A stretch of 64,000 nucleotides of DNA, from assembly GCA_964420925.1 (NCBI GenBank), contig CAYQVB010000155.1:4208-68207 (forward strand), written 5' to 3'. This DNA comes from JAJEAD01 sp964420925. GTDB taxonomy: Bacteria > Pseudomonadota > Gammaproteobacteria > HK1. Of this stretch, positions 1 to 8,867 are shown piece after piece (the first letter of the stretch is position 1; each line of letters starts with the position of its first letter). The notes under the pieces were generated by a model that saw only the letters and a list, made by a program, of their open reading frames with translations, was not told the origin of the DNA and made no database searches. A program made the translations under genes and the position numbers.

Positions 1-43
1 TGCCGGCCACACATGGAGACCGGAACGAAGGAGTGCGAGAGGA

Positions 44-310
44 ATGGCAGAATTTGAAGAAGTCTGGACGAGGATTCAGAGTCATGCCGGTGAGGTCTAT
101 GTCCAAATTCGTGGTGGAGAGTTCACCTACGTCGCGCATGAAGGCTACGTTGTTCCTGACCGGACAAACCAGAACTTGCCGCGAGCGCACTTTGAAGCAG
201 CGTTCGCACTTGTGCCTCTCGAAAACACCGCGTCGATACAGCACCTGAGAGGCCCCTCCTACCTGTACGCGATACTGATGGATCGGAGGATTCGCCGGTC
301 CGACTGGTAG
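44..310 (+). CDS. Small conserved-looking hypothetical protein
   Basis: This 88-residue protein has no name I can give. It is soluble, with no signal peptide or membrane segment. It begins with an acidic amphipathic stretch (MAEFEEVWTRI) and ends with a stretch that looks constrained (GPSYLYAILMDRRIR). The start is supported by a purine-rich AGGAG/GAGAGGA region just before the ATG. A second ATG at 33 opens another frame that looks non-coding. Function unknown. It stands alone at the left edge, facing the HhH protein. Confidence 0.55.
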   Translation: MAEFEEVWTRIQSHAGEVYVQIRGGEFTYVAHEGYVVPDRTNQNLPRAHFEAAFALVPLENTASIQHLRGPSYLYAILMDRRIRRSDW

Positions 311-566
311 CTGGTTCGCCGAAGTGGAAACGAGTTGGTGCCCAGACAGCTATTCAACCATGCATGTTCCCGAACACAAGCAGTCCCGCCAGAAAGGCAT
401 CCGCCCGAACGCTCTTTCGCACACTGGAGTTGGGCGAGTAGAGGCGCCGGTCGCCACAGCATTGCCACCATCGCACGCATGTTCGCATGCCTCGAGCGGT
501 GACGCCCGGAGGATATCCCCGAGCTCGAGTTCACGCTGGAACGCCAGCCAGCGCGCCCAGCATGGC

Positions 567-1262
567 TTACCTCTGTGTGGAATGCCGTTCGAAGTTCCAG
601 ATTGCGTAGTCCAGTAGGCGAGGGGCGACATCGAGTGCCCGCGCAGCACTGCCGACCAGTCGCTCCGCCTCCTTGGCAGAAACCCTCGGCCTGTCCAGAG
701 CCTCGGCTACAAACCGGCAAACATGGACGTCGCCCTTCACGAAATCGTCGTGCCCTACATACATGAGGAACATGTGTATGGTCCGGTCGCCGATTCCGGG
801 CAGAGGGTTAAGCGTGCACTTGATCTCTTCGGGACGCCTCGACTGGATGTCCTGTAGAGTCTCGATCCCAATGTCGCGCAGCCTAACCGCCGCCCGTTTG
901 ACGTTTTCCGATCTCAAAATCCTGATGCTAGGATGCGCCGGCCAGCGGACCCTGAAGATTGCCTCTTGCAGCTCGTCCAGACCGAGGGCTTCGTAGTGGC
1001 CAATGAGATCCGACAGCGTCTCTTGGTCACCTACAGGCGGGAGAGTCGTCTTATCCCGCCTGACCCGGTTGAGCGAGAACCGTTGGCAATACCTCTCGAC
1101 GATGGGCACCACCAGCGCGTACTTGCGATTGGCCGTGAATATGGCATCGATGAGGGCTACGGACAGGTGAGCCGGGAAAAACTCTTCGCCAAGTTCTACC
1201 CCGTTTAGGTCTATCAGGCTGCGCACCCGGTGCTCAACCCGTCTCACGTCATCAGTCCTCAT
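567..1262 (-). CDS. HhH-GPD-like DNA glycosylase/endonuclease III-fold protein
   Basis: A 231-residue protein with a helix-hairpin-helix motif (LPGIGDRT, about residues 154-161) followed by a GDVHV segment (about 177-181), the layout of the HhH-GPD base-excision glycosylases. The aspartate of the GPD part is present. The lysine that makes Endonuclease III bifunctional is an arginine here (GDRT where EndoIII has GRKT), and no C-terminal four-cysteine iron-sulfur loop is visible. It may be a monofunctional glycosylase or a divergent DNA-binding member. I chose the ATG at 1262, which has GGAGAG about 7 bases upstream, over the upstream in-frame ATG at 1310, which has no such site. It is single-standing, with no restriction genes beside it. 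Confidence 0.65.
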   Translation of the reverse strand: MRTDDVRRVEHRVRSLIDLNGVELGEEFFPAHLSVALIDAIFTANRKYALVVPIVERYCQRFSLNRVRRDKTTLPPVGDQETLSDLIGHYEALGLDELQEAIFRVRWPAHPSIRILRSENVKRAAVRLRDIGIETLQDIQSRRPEEIKCTLNPLPGIGDRTIHMFLMYVGHDDFVKGDVHVCRFVAEALDRPRVSAKEAERLVGSAARALDVAPRLLDYAIWNFERHSTQR

Positions 1263-1500
1263 TGGTATCTCTCCAGGACTCTCGGGGGTGGCTCCAATGC
1301 CCCATGACACTACAGGGCTACACGCTCAGACAACAAGGGAGGGCCTGCTGGATCAACGCAGCATAGTCCAATAGGCACGGAACAGGGTTGTCACTTCACC
1401 TCGGGCCGCCTCCTGCCCAGATACGCTTCCGCCAGCTCGAACAGGTGTGCGGCATCGCCAAGCACAGAGAACGCAGCAGGACCCTTCGACGTCTCATCCT

Positions 1501-3441
1501 TCAGAACCGACGCTCGCCCTCGCGATCCGGGATCGCCTGCGCCGGGGCGGTCGAGAAGTCGAGCTTGTAGGCGAGCAGCCACAGCATGACCACGCCGAGC
1601 GCCCACCAGAGGATCTGCCAGACCCAGAGCGAGGGCGTGCCGAAGTCCCAGCCCGCGAGACCGTCGCTCGGGGCGCCGAAGATGTAGTTCCCGAGCACCG
1701 CGCCGGGACCGATCGCGAAGAACATCCACACCAGGACCACAACGACGGCGAAGGTCTTGAGGCGCGGCCTCCCCGGCGCCGGGGCGGCGTGCGTGCGCAG
1801 GAACTCGTGGTAGCGCATCCGGTGGGCGCGTTCACGATCGTCCTGGGTCATGGCGGAGCCGACGATGCAGACGAGCAGGTTCGCGGCCATGCCCCAGCCC
1901 GCGGAGTGGATGGTCCACGGCCAGCGCCCCCACGGCAGGTTGTCGCCGGTCAGGATCTGGCCGATGCCTTCGGTGAACACGACCGCAATCATCCCCGCGG
2001 CCAAGCCGTACACCGCCCCCTGACGGGTAATCCAGGGGAACCAGGTCGCCGCGAGCAGGGAGGGCCAGAGCTGGAAGGCCAGCGCCAGGGCGAGCCCTCC
2101 GAGAAGCAGCATGCTGTCGGGGGCGAAGCTCGCCAGGAGGAGGGCGAGGAGGGTGCATGTCGCGATCGAGAGACGGCCGAACAGCAACTGTCCCCCGTCG
2201 CCCGCGCCGGGCTCGAGATAGCGGAGGAAGACGTCGCGGCTCAGGATCGTGCCCACTGCGGTCATGTGGGCGGCCCCCGTCGACTGCATGGCGGCCACCC
2301 CGCAGATCGCGAGGAGGCCGACCAGCCAGGGCACGGCCTCCCCGAGCGCGTTGATGTAGCTCGGCACGAGCATGCCCTGCTGGTCCGGCGCGAGGGCGGG
2401 CAGGATCGGGGAGAGGGCCAGTCCGAAGTCGTTGACCGCGGGGTCGGCGCCGAGCAGGCGTCCACCGATTCCCGCGATGGTGGGAAAGATCACCAGGATG
2501 AGTCCGATGAGGGCCGCCGACACCCACACCTGCTGGGGGGCGAAGGGCCGTGGACTCTCGCTCGCGAAGGCCCAGGTCGAGAAGGCGGGCGTCGCCTGAA
2601 GGCCCAGGACCGCGAACATGTAGGTGAGGCACATCACGCCGGTCCAGGATCCTCCGATCGGTGCTTCGCGGCCGAGGCCGGCGGTCCACTGGACCACGCC
2701 GGGGATCGCGAACCAGGCATCGTGGTCGCCGCCTCCGAATCCGCGGGTGGTGCCGCGCTCGCCGATGCCGCTTCCCGCGAGCCGCGCCAGCCCTTCGTTC
2801 AACCCTCCGAAGCCGCCGGCCAGGTCGAGGGCGATCAGTCCGATGACGATCATGCCGGCTGCGAGCAGGAGGCACTGAAGGCTGGCGACACAGGCCACGG
2901 CCCGTAGCCCCCCCGCCGTCACATAGGCCAGAAGCACGAGCGCCAGTCCCCACATCGCCATGTCCCGCGAGACTGCGCCGTCGGTGACGACGCTTACCAG
3001 GAAGCCCGATGCGCCGAGCTGCAGGGCGAGGAAGGGTATGGCGAAGACCAGCGCCACCGCGAGAACGAAGAAGCGGATGGCGTCGCCGCGGAAGTAGTCG
3101 GCCAGCATCTCGGCCGGCGTGACGTAGCCGAATCGCCGGCTGAGCATCCACTGGCGCTTCAGCAGCAGCACTCCGGTCAGGGGGATCACCACCGCGACCA
3201 GGGCGATGGTCGCCGCGGAGAACCCGTCGCGGTACACGAGTCCCGGGTAGCCGATGAAGACCCATCCTCCGAAGGAGGTGCCGGTCACCGCGACCACGAA
3301 GAGCCACGGCCCGAGCCGCCGATCCGCGAGGAAGAAAGTGCCGGCGCTCTTCGCACGCGCCCCGCAGCGCCCTCCCCAGAAGAGGCAATAGCCCCAGTAG
3401 AGCACCATGAAGGCGAAGAGCCAGACGATCTTGGCCGACAC
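1501..3441 (-). CDS. Sodium:solute symporter (SSS family)
   Basis: A 646-residue polytopic membrane protein with about 12-13 hydrophobic segments spread over its whole length, as in the sodium:solute symporter family (PutP/PanF/SglT type). The N-terminus has the family's GTSFGGW and YVTPAEMLADYF segments. Members couple the sodium gradient to uptake of amino acids, organic acids, sugars or quaternary amines; the substrate cannot be read from the sequence. The start follows the first hydrophobic segment logically, but the Shine-Dalgarno is weak. A decayed copy of its last 47 codons lies at 4729-4869 on the same strand, so a paralogue once existed here. Confidence 0.88.
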   Translation of the reverse strand: MSAKIVWLFAFMVLYWGYCLFWGGRCGARAKSAGTFFLADRRLGPWLFVVAVTGTSFGGWVFIGYPGLVYRDGFSAATIALVAVVIPLTGVLLLKRQWMLSRRFGYVTPAEMLADYFRGDAIRFFVLAVALVFAIPFLALQLGASGFLVSVVTDGAVSRDMAMWGLALVLLAYVTAGGLRAVACVASLQCLLLAAGMIVIGLIALDLAGGFGGLNEGLARLAGSGIGERGTTRGFGGGDHDAWFAIPGVVQWTAGLGREAPIGGSWTGVMCLTYMFAVLGLQATPAFSTWAFASESPRPFAPQQVWVSAALIGLILVIFPTIAGIGGRLLGADPAVNDFGLALSPILPALAPDQQGMLVPSYINALGEAVPWLVGLLAICGVAAMQSTGAAHMTAVGTILSRDVFLRYLEPGAGDGGQLLFGRLSIATCTLLALLLASFAPDSMLLLGGLALALAFQLWPSLLAATWFPWITRQGAVYGLAAGMIAVVFTEGIGQILTGDNLPWGRWPWTIHSAGWGMAANLLVCIVGSAMTQDDRERAHRMRYHEFLRTHAAPAPGRPRLKTFAVVVVLVWMFFAIGPGAVLGNYIFGAPSDGLAGWDFGTPSLWVWQILWWALGVVMLWLLAYKLDFSTAPAQAIPDREGERRF

Positions 3442-3554
3442 GGGTACGCTTCAGTTTCGCGAGGGACGCTCGATTCGGCGAGCCGGCATCATAGTCGACG
3501 CGTCTGCACTCTTCGAGACAGCCCTTTCCACATCATGCGAACTGGACCATTGTT

Positions 3555-3589
3555 GTTGCTTATCTCACCTCATAAATGAGATATGCAAC
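3555..3589. promoter_or_regulatory. Inverted repeat overlapping a start codon (operator-like)
   Basis: GTTGCTTATCTCA (3555-3567) and TGAGATATGCAAC (3577-3589) form a 12-of-13 inverted repeat around a 9-base A/T-rich centre. The ATG of the truncated ATPase at 3583 lies inside the right arm. The surroundings are much more A/T-rich than the flanking genes. It could be an operator or an mRNA hairpin that masks the start codon. Confidence 0.5.
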
Positions 3590-3758
3590 AATATGTTTCC
3601 CGCACCGAACTCCTGGCGGCCACCATCCAAGGTCTCGCCGAGGCATCGGTGGTAGCGTTGCCGGGGGCTCGACGGATCGGGAAGACGACCCTGGCCGAGC
3701 AGGTGAGGTCCTCGTGGCAGGGGGCGGCGACGCTCATCGGTGCGGCACGCCCACCACC
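3583..3758 (+). pseudogene. 5' fragment of an AAA+ (DUF4143-type) ATPase
   Basis: The first 50 or so codons read as the N-terminus of a small AAA+ ATPase of the kind with a C-terminal DUF4143 domain: a short helix, a beta strand, and a P-loop, GARRIGKTTL. The similarity then stops at about 3750, where the next gene begins in another frame. The Walker B region, sensor and C-terminal domain are all missing, so no working ATPase can be made. The reading frame stays open to 3939, but that part is only the shadow of the next gene. The breakpoint suggests a deletion or recombination between the two genes. Confidence 0.6.
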
Positions 3759-4688
3759 ATGCCCCTATTTCATACCCACATCGTCGTCGACTGGTCGGCC
3801 CGATCGCAGCCCAGTCCGGCGCGGCCCGGCAAGGACTCGATCTGGTGGGCCCTCGCCCGGACCGATGGCGGCAAGAATACGGCACCCGAGTATGCCCGCA
3901 CGCGCCATGAGGCGGTCCGCCGCCTCGCCAAGTTGTTAGCGGACGAGCTCGACGCCGGCCGGCGCGTGCTGGTGGGCTTCGACTTTCCCTTCGGCTACCC
4001 CGCGGGCGTGGCCAGGCACTTGACGGGCAGGCCCTCAGGCCTCGCTCTCTGGGACTGGCTGGCCGAGCGCGTCGAGGACCGGGCGGACAACGGCAACAAC
4101 CGGTATGAGGTCGCGGCAGAGATGAACGCCTCCTATCCCGGTCTTGGCCCGCTCTGGGGTCGCCCGCCGTCATGGTCCCTTCCGGCGATCCCGCACAAGG
4201 CATCGGCGCGCACCCGGCGGGACGCCCACCCTCCGGAGCGACGCATCGCCGACCGTCATGCCACGGGGGCCAAGACCGTATGGCAGCTCGCCTACGCGGG
4301 CTCCGTCGGATCCCAGATGCTGCTGGGTCTGCCGGCGCTCGAGCGACTCATGGCGGACCCGTCGATACGGCGGCGCTGTGCCGTCTGGCCCTTCGACACC
4401 GGACTGCACCTACCCGACGCGCCCGCGGTGCTCGCCGAGATCTATCCTTCTCTCCTCCGGCGGGAGATCGCGTTGCAGAAGGGTGACGACGAGATTCTCG
4501 ACCGCGCTCAGGTGCGGGTGAACGCAGACGCCTTCGCCCGGCTGGACACTCACGGCGGGCTCGCGCCTCTATTCGCCGGCACCGAATCACTCTCCGCCCG
4601 CGAACGGCGTCTGGTGGAGCGCGAAGAGGCCTGGATCCTCGGCCTCGGCCACGTCGATGCGCTCCGGCGCGCGCTCGCGCCCGGGTAA
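3759..4688 (+). CDS. Conserved hypothetical protein, possibly cofactor-biosynthesis associated
   Basis: A 309-residue soluble protein beginning MPLFHTHIVVDWSA. The VDWSAR and VGFDFPFGYP segments suggest an RNase-H-like or DUF429-like fold. I associate similar sequences with annotations such as cobalamin or molybdopterin biosynthesis protein, but those names are weak and I do not adopt them. The start at 3759 gives the conserved N-terminus. The open frame extends upstream to 3576, but that part overlaps the truncated ATPase in another frame and is not coding. It is flanked by a gene fragment on each side (truncated ATPase and symporter tail), so it may have been brought in by the same rearrangement. 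Confidence 0.7.
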   Translation: MPLFHTHIVVDWSARSQPSPARPGKDSIWWALARTDGGKNTAPEYARTRHEAVRRLAKLLADELDAGRRVLVGFDFPFGYPAGVARHLTGRPSGLALWDWLAERVEDRADNGNNRYEVAAEMNASYPGLGPLWGRPPSWSLPAIPHKASARTRRDAHPPERRIADRHATGAKTVWQLAYAGSVGSQMLLGLPALERLMADPSIRRRCAVWPFDTGLHLPDAPAVLAEIYPSLLRREIALQKGDDEILDRAQVRVNADAFARLDTHGGLAPLFAGTESLSARERRLVEREEAWILGLGHVDALRRALAPG

Positions 4689-4728
4689 GGAGTCGGGCCG
4701 AAGCGGGTCAGCCGCCCCGCCGCCGCTC

Positions 4729-4869
4729 TCAGAGTCGGCGCTCGCCCGCAGGCTCCGGGATCGACTGCGCGGGCGCAGTAGAGAAGTCCAGCTTGCAGGC
4801 GAGCAGCCAGATCATGACCACGCCGAGCGCCCACCGGAGGACCTGCCATGCTCAGAGCAAAGGCGTGCC
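4729..4869 (-). pseudogene. C-terminal remnant of a second sodium:solute symporter
   Basis: Read on the minus strand, 4869-4729 encodes a close copy of the last 47 residues of the symporter at 1501-3441. Both share ALGVVM, WLLA, KLDFSTAPAQ and GERR followed directly by the stop. An in-frame TGA replaces the tryptophan of the intact gene (GTPLL-stop-AWQ here against GTPSLWVWQ). Nothing upstream of 4870 continues the match, because the Ldh_2 gene ends at 4921. This is a relic of a symporter gene that probably once followed the Ldh_2 gene in the same operon. Confidence 0.75.
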
Positions 4870-4920
4870 CTTTTGCCGATCCGGTCGGATGCCCGTGACC
4901 GGGGCCGTATCCAGAAGCGA

Positions 4921-5985
4921 CTATGCGTGCCGCAACCGGGAAGAGATGGGCACCTCCACTCCAAGCTCGCCGGCCAGTCCAGTCAGGCGCTCCCAGGTCG
5001 CGGGGGCGATCTCGATGCCCCCCCGCCGGTTCTTCGTGGTGCGGAGGTATTCGATCTCGCCCGGATAGTAGACCCGCTCGATTCCGGCCATGGTCGGCGT
5101 CGAGCGAAGGTACTCCGAGAACTCCGTCACTTCGGCCTTGAACTCCTCGATGGGGCGAAACGCAGCGACGTCGAAGACCGCCATGAACACGCCGTCGTTG
5201 TGGCGACCGCTCGGCTCGACCCCGAATCCGAGACCGGTGAGGATGCCGGAAAAGATCTCGACCATCGCCGCGAGGCCGTATCCCTTGTGGCCCTCCGACC
5301 CCCCGAGGGGGAGCAATGCCCCGCCCTGCGAGACCGCCCGCGGATCGGTGCTCAGGTTGCCGTGCGCGTCGATGACCCAGCCCTCCGGCACCCTCTGGCC
5401 TCGCGCAGCCGCCACGTCCAGCTTGCCGCCCGCCGCCGCCGCGGTGGAAATGTCGATGAAGAAGAGTCCCTCCAGGTTCGACGGCATCGCGATGCAGATC
5501 GGGTTGGTGCCGAGGCGCGCTTCGCGACCGCCGAAGGGAGCCACGCTCTTCGGCGAGCGCCCGGAGTCCGCGGTGACCAGGGCGATCATGCCCGCGCGGG
5601 CCGCCATCAGCGAGTAATCGGCCAGCCGTCCGATGTGTCCCTGGCGGCGCACCGTCGTCGCCGCGACCCGGTGGCGGCGCGCTTTCTCGATGCTCAACTC
5701 CATCGCCCGTTCCGACACCGAGAAGCCGAAGCCCCAGTGCCCGTCGATGACGGTGGTCGTCGCGCTCTCTTCGACGATCTCGAACTCCGCGCCGGGGACG
5801 ATGTGCCCCCGCTTCATCCGTTCGATGTAAAGGGGGATGTTGATGATCCCGTGGGAGTCGTGGCCTGCAAGGTTCGCGCCGACGCAGTGCCGCGCCACCA
5901 CTTCCGCCTCACCTTCCAGCGCACCTGCCGCGCGCAGCAACTCCCGGGCGAAGGCTTCCAGCGCAGATTCGGCGAGGCGGGGCAT
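4921..5985 (-). CDS. Malate/L-lactate (Ldh_2 family) NAD(P)H-dependent dehydrogenase
   Basis: A 354-residue member of the Ldh_2 family (malate/L-lactate, ureidoglycolate, 2,3-diketogulonate and delta-1-piperideine-2-carboxylate reductases). The conserved GHDSHG segment is at residues 41-46 and the QGHIGR segment with the catalytic histidine is at about 117. The NAD(P)-binding GTNPICIAMP segment follows, and the length is normal. Such enzymes interconvert 2-hydroxy or 2-amino acids and 2-oxo acids in the cytosol. It lies 16 bases after the CapA-like gene in a four-gene minus-strand run. A remnant symporter tail follows it, suggesting that uptake and oxidation genes were once adjacent. The exact substrate is unknown. 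Confidence 0.88.
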   Translation of the reverse strand: MPRLAESALEAFARELLRAAGALEGEAEVVARHCVGANLAGHDSHGIINIPLYIERMKRGHIVPGAEFEIVEESATTTVIDGHWGFGFSVSERAMELSIEKARRHRVAATTVRRQGHIGRLADYSLMAARAGMIALVTADSGRSPKSVAPFGGREARLGTNPICIAMPSNLEGLFFIDISTAAAAGGKLDVAAARGQRVPEGWVIDAHGNLSTDPRAVSQGGALLPLGGSEGHKGYGLAAMVEIFSGILTGLGFGVEPSGRHNDGVFMAVFDVAAFRPIEEFKAEVTEFSEYLRSTPTMAGIERVYYPGEIEYLRTTKNRRGGIEIAPATWERLTGLAGELGVEVPISSRLRHA

Positions 5986-6001
5986 TGCGAGCTCGAACCT
6001 G

Positions 6002-7387
6002 CTACCGAGACGCCCGGATCAACCCGATCTCTTCGCGAATCTCGACGTCGGTGCCGAAAGGAGCCGAGAGGCGCCGGAAGAGCTCCAGCACCTCGCGCGC
6101 CACCTCCCCGCGCGCAAGGAGCGGGCGTCCCCGCTGAGAGCGCGCTCTCTTGAAGCCGAGGTCGATCGGGTAGAGCCGTATCTCCTTCAGTTCACCGGCC
6201 GCGAAATCGACCACCGCCACCGCGTTTCGCCAGCGAAAGGCCGCCGCCGCATAGTCCAGCCACTCGCCGAGATGCTCCCGTCCGGAACGGGCGTCGTAGT
6301 AGTCGGCCGGCGTCGCCTCCGGCCCGAGCGACGTCTTCTTCAACGCCTCCCACTGCGCCCTGCTGACGGTCTCGTTCTCGAAGATCAGGTGCCCGAGGGA
6401 GTAGAAGATCGGCTTTCCCCGGTAGATCTCGATTCCGCGGTCGAGATGCGGACCGTGGCCCGAGAACACGTCGGCCCCCGCGTCGATGCAGGCACGCGCG
6501 AAGTCGACCACCATGTTCGAAGGATCGTCGTCGGTCTTTCCCTTCTCGTGCGTATGCATGCTCACGATGACCCAGTCCGCCTGGCGGCGTGCGTCGCGAA
6601 TCCGCTGAAGGTTCCCTTCACGGTCTTCCTCGTTGACGAAGTGATGGATCTCGAAAGTCTCCCCCAGCATGATGGGATTGCCGTTGGGATCGGTGTACTG
6701 ATACTCGTCGTTCAGATTGGGCAGATGGAAGCGCGTGTCGGTGTCTTCCGGCATCTGCCCCTGCCACGCGGGATTGGCGGCGCGATAAGCCTTCTGCGCC
6801 TCGAAGCCCAGCTCCCTGCTCATCCTGCGCAGCGCGTCGAAGACGGGCCGATCCACCGTGTACCCCGTGGTGTAGCGGAGAAGGTTGGCGCCCGGACGGC
6901 CCTTCCCGTCACGCCATTGCTCTCCGGCCCGCATGCCCTGAGGACCCGAGGACGTAACGGAGATCAGCGCCACGCGACCCCTCGGTGTATCGAGGTACGC
7001 AGGAGAGCGCGCTTCGCTCAAGTCACGCCCGGTTCCCGCATGCGGCATGCCGTACTGGTCGAGATACTTCAAGTTGGTGAGCACCCCGTTCTCGCCGAAG
7101 TCGTAGGCATGGTTGTTGGCACAGGCCACCATGTCGATTCCCAGGAATGCGAGCTCCTCGATCAGTCCTGGTTCGGCACGCATGTGGGTTCCCCCGGAGG
7201 TCGTGGTGGGGGGATCCTCGTAGTTGTGGAAGAGTATCTCGGCGTTGGTGACAGTGACGTCGCTCCCGCGCAACAGCTCCACCAGCTCGAGGAAGTCCGG
7301 CTCCCGAAAGACCGACAGCTTCCGCGTGATGATCGAATCTCCGGTCAGGATGATCCGGAAGTCGCCACTCTCTGCGCTGTACAGCAT
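6002..7387 (-). CDS. CapA-family metallophosphoesterase-like protein (PGA_cap)
   Basis: A 461-residue protein of the CapA/PGA_cap family, a calcineurin-like fold found in poly-gamma-glutamate synthesis and in several catabolic loci. Metal-binding motifs are visible: TGDS (15-18), TNAE (47-50), ANNHAYDFG (about 90-98) and a C-terminal GHGPH. There is no N-terminal signal or membrane anchor, unlike capsule CapA proteins, so it should be cytoplasmic. It sits between an MmgE/PrpD gene and an Ldh_2 gene, with a gamma-glutamyltransferase further upstream. Together this suggests turnover of a gamma-glutamyl or related compound rather than capsule assembly. That role is inference. Confidence 0.8.
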   Translation of the reverse strand: MLYSAESGDFRIILTGDSIITRKLSVFREPDFLELVELLRGSDVTVTNAEILFHNYEDPPTTTSGGTHMRAEPGLIEELAFLGIDMVACANNHAYDFGENGVLTNLKYLDQYGMPHAGTGRDLSEARSPAYLDTPRGRVALISVTSSGPQGMRAGEQWRDGKGRPGANLLRYTTGYTVDRPVFDALRRMSRELGFEAQKAYRAANPAWQGQMPEDTDTRFHLPNLNDEYQYTDPNGNPIMLGETFEIHHFVNEEDREGNLQRIRDARRQADWVIVSMHTHEKGKTDDDPSNMVVDFARACIDAGADVFSGHGPHLDRGIEIYRGKPIFYSLGHLIFENETVSRAQWEALKKTSLGPEATPADYYDARSGREHLGEWLDYAAAAFRWRNAVAVVDFAAGELKEIRLYPIDLGFKRARSQRGRPLLARGEVAREVLELFRRLSAPFGTDVEIREEIGLIRASR

Positions 7388-7444
7388 GACTTCGCCCCGT
7401 GGGTCGCCAGGGAAGGAAACTGCCTGGAGGCCTCGCGCTTTCCC

Positions 7445-8812
7445 CTACGTTCCGGTGCACGTCTCGAGCAACGGGAGCAGATTGTCCGACTCCTCGACTC
7501 TGGACACCAGAGAGACGACCTGTTCTGCTCGCCCGCTGCCGATCACCGGATCGGCGAGGCGTCGAAACTTGCCGCGCAGACGCCGCCACTGAAGGTCGAG
7601 ATCCTCCGCGGGCCGACCGACGTTGACGTGCTTCCTTAGAACCTCCCCGTTGCTGAGATGCACCCGCACTTCGGTCCAGTACCGCGCATCGACTTCTTCG
7701 CCTTCGAGCTCAATCCGGTCCCGAATCTCGATCAAGTCCTCCCGGGCTGCGGTGGCCGCGGTGTAGGCGCGGGAGTCTCCGGTGTCGACGCCCGCAAGGA
7801 CCATCGCGAGCAGGTGCCGGAGGGAGAACTTGATCTCCGCTCCGGTCCGGGGATCGGGAATGTTGCAGGCGGCCAAGTCGAGGCGCGGAATCCTCACACG
7901 AACCAGGCGGACGTCATTCGGAACGATGCCGTGCCGGTCCCGCAGCGCACCCGCCGCCTCAATTGCGGCATGGGTGAGAAAGCAGGCCGCATGGTGCTTG
8001 AAGAGATTGGATTCGACGGCGAGAGCACCTCCCGCTCCGGGCAGCGGCCCGAACTCGAAGGTGGTGGAGTGGGTGGCGGCGAAACCGTGGCGGCACGCCA
8101 GCGCCTCGGGGTTGCTGGTGAATCCCCGTGACGCCCAACGCGCCGCGAGCAGACCACCCATGGCGGCACGGCCCGCGTGCAGGGGCTTGCACATGGTGCC
8201 GAACATGGACTGGAGACCCGAGGCCTGGGTCGCGGCAATCCCCAGTGCCATGACCGTCTCTTCCCCGCCGAGTCCGAGCAGCTTCGCCGCCGCCGCGGCC
8301 GCCCCGAAGGTACCGGCGGTTCCGGTCGCGTGCCAGCCCGCCTCGTCGTGAGAGCGGCCGACCATTGCTCCGACCTGACAGGCCACCTCGTAACCGATCG
8401 CGAAGGCTTCGAGCACCTCGCGTCCGCCGCTGCGCCTCTGCTCCGCCAGGGCGAGCACCGCGGGGAGCACGGTGACCGAGGGATGTCCGCCCATGCGGCT
8501 GTTCACGTCGTCGAAGTCGAGCGCGTGGGAGGCTGCACCGTTGATGAGCGCGGCAGTCGCGGGTGAGACCCGTTCACGCCTGCCGATCAGACGAGCCTCG
8601 CCGGTGCCCCCGTCTTCCACGGCGGCGTCGATCAGGATATCGACCAGAGGGTCGCCGCTCCCTCCGAGCGCCACTCCGAGCCAGTCGAACAACGCGTGCC
8701 TGGCCCAGATTGTGGCGCGGGGGCTGAGTGATGGCGCGTCTCGCGCAATCCAGGCCGCGAGCGCTGCCGTCGGCGCCGCTTCTCGATCGCTCGAAGCGCC
8801 GGCGGCATTCAA
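7445..8812 (-). CDS. MmgE/PrpD family protein (2-methylcitrate dehydratase fold)
   Basis: A 455-residue member of the MmgE/PrpD family, which includes 2-methylcitrate dehydratase, cis-aconitate decarboxylase and iminodisuccinate epimerase. Typical segments are GAASHALDFDD and GGHPS near the N-terminus and VESNLFKHHAACF in the middle. I place the start at a TTG (8812) with GAAGAGG about 9 bases upstream, which gives a normal length. The open frame extends to an ATG at 8953 but would then overlap the gamma-glutamyltransferase gene by 86 bases with unfamily-like sequence. It is the second gene of the minus-strand run. No prpB or prpC is present, so propionate catabolism is unlikely. Confidence 0.82.
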   Translation of the reverse strand: MNAAGASSDREAAPTAALAAWIARDAPSLSPRATIWARHALFDWLGVALGGSGDPLVDILIDAAVEDGGTGEARLIGRRERVSPATAALINGAASHALDFDDVNSRMGGHPSVTVLPAVLALAEQRRSGGREVLEAFAIGYEVACQVGAMVGRSHDEAGWHATGTAGTFGAAAAAAKLLGLGGEETVMALGIAATQASGLQSMFGTMCKPLHAGRAAMGGLLAARWASRGFTSNPEALACRHGFAATHSTTFEFGPLPGAGGALAVESNLFKHHAACFLTHAAIEAAGALRDRHGIVPNDVRLVRVRIPRLDLAACNIPDPRTGAEIKFSLRHLLAMVLAGVDTGDSRAYTAATAAREDLIEIRDRIELEGEEVDARYWTEVRVHLSNGEVLRKHVNVGRPAEDLDLQWRRLRGKFRRLADPVIGSGRAEQVVSLVSRVEESDNLLPLLETCTGT

Positions 8813-8867
8813 GATTCCTGCCTCTTCACTGCATGAAGCGTACGGCGGCCGCTGGAGGAGGCGGACC

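Noticed and set aside
1391..1500. Coding-like peptide (KGPAAFSVLGDAAHLFELAEAY) just after the symporter
   Set aside because: It has no in-frame start codon and overlaps the symporter end in another frame. It may be a remnant, but there is not enough to annotate.
1447..2907. Long open frame opposite the symporter gene
   Set aside because: It lies antisense to a well-recognised membrane protein, has no domain features and is a by-product of GC-rich third positions. The same applies to long antisense frames at 9357-12146, 10513-12540, 35500-37101 and 38506-40851.
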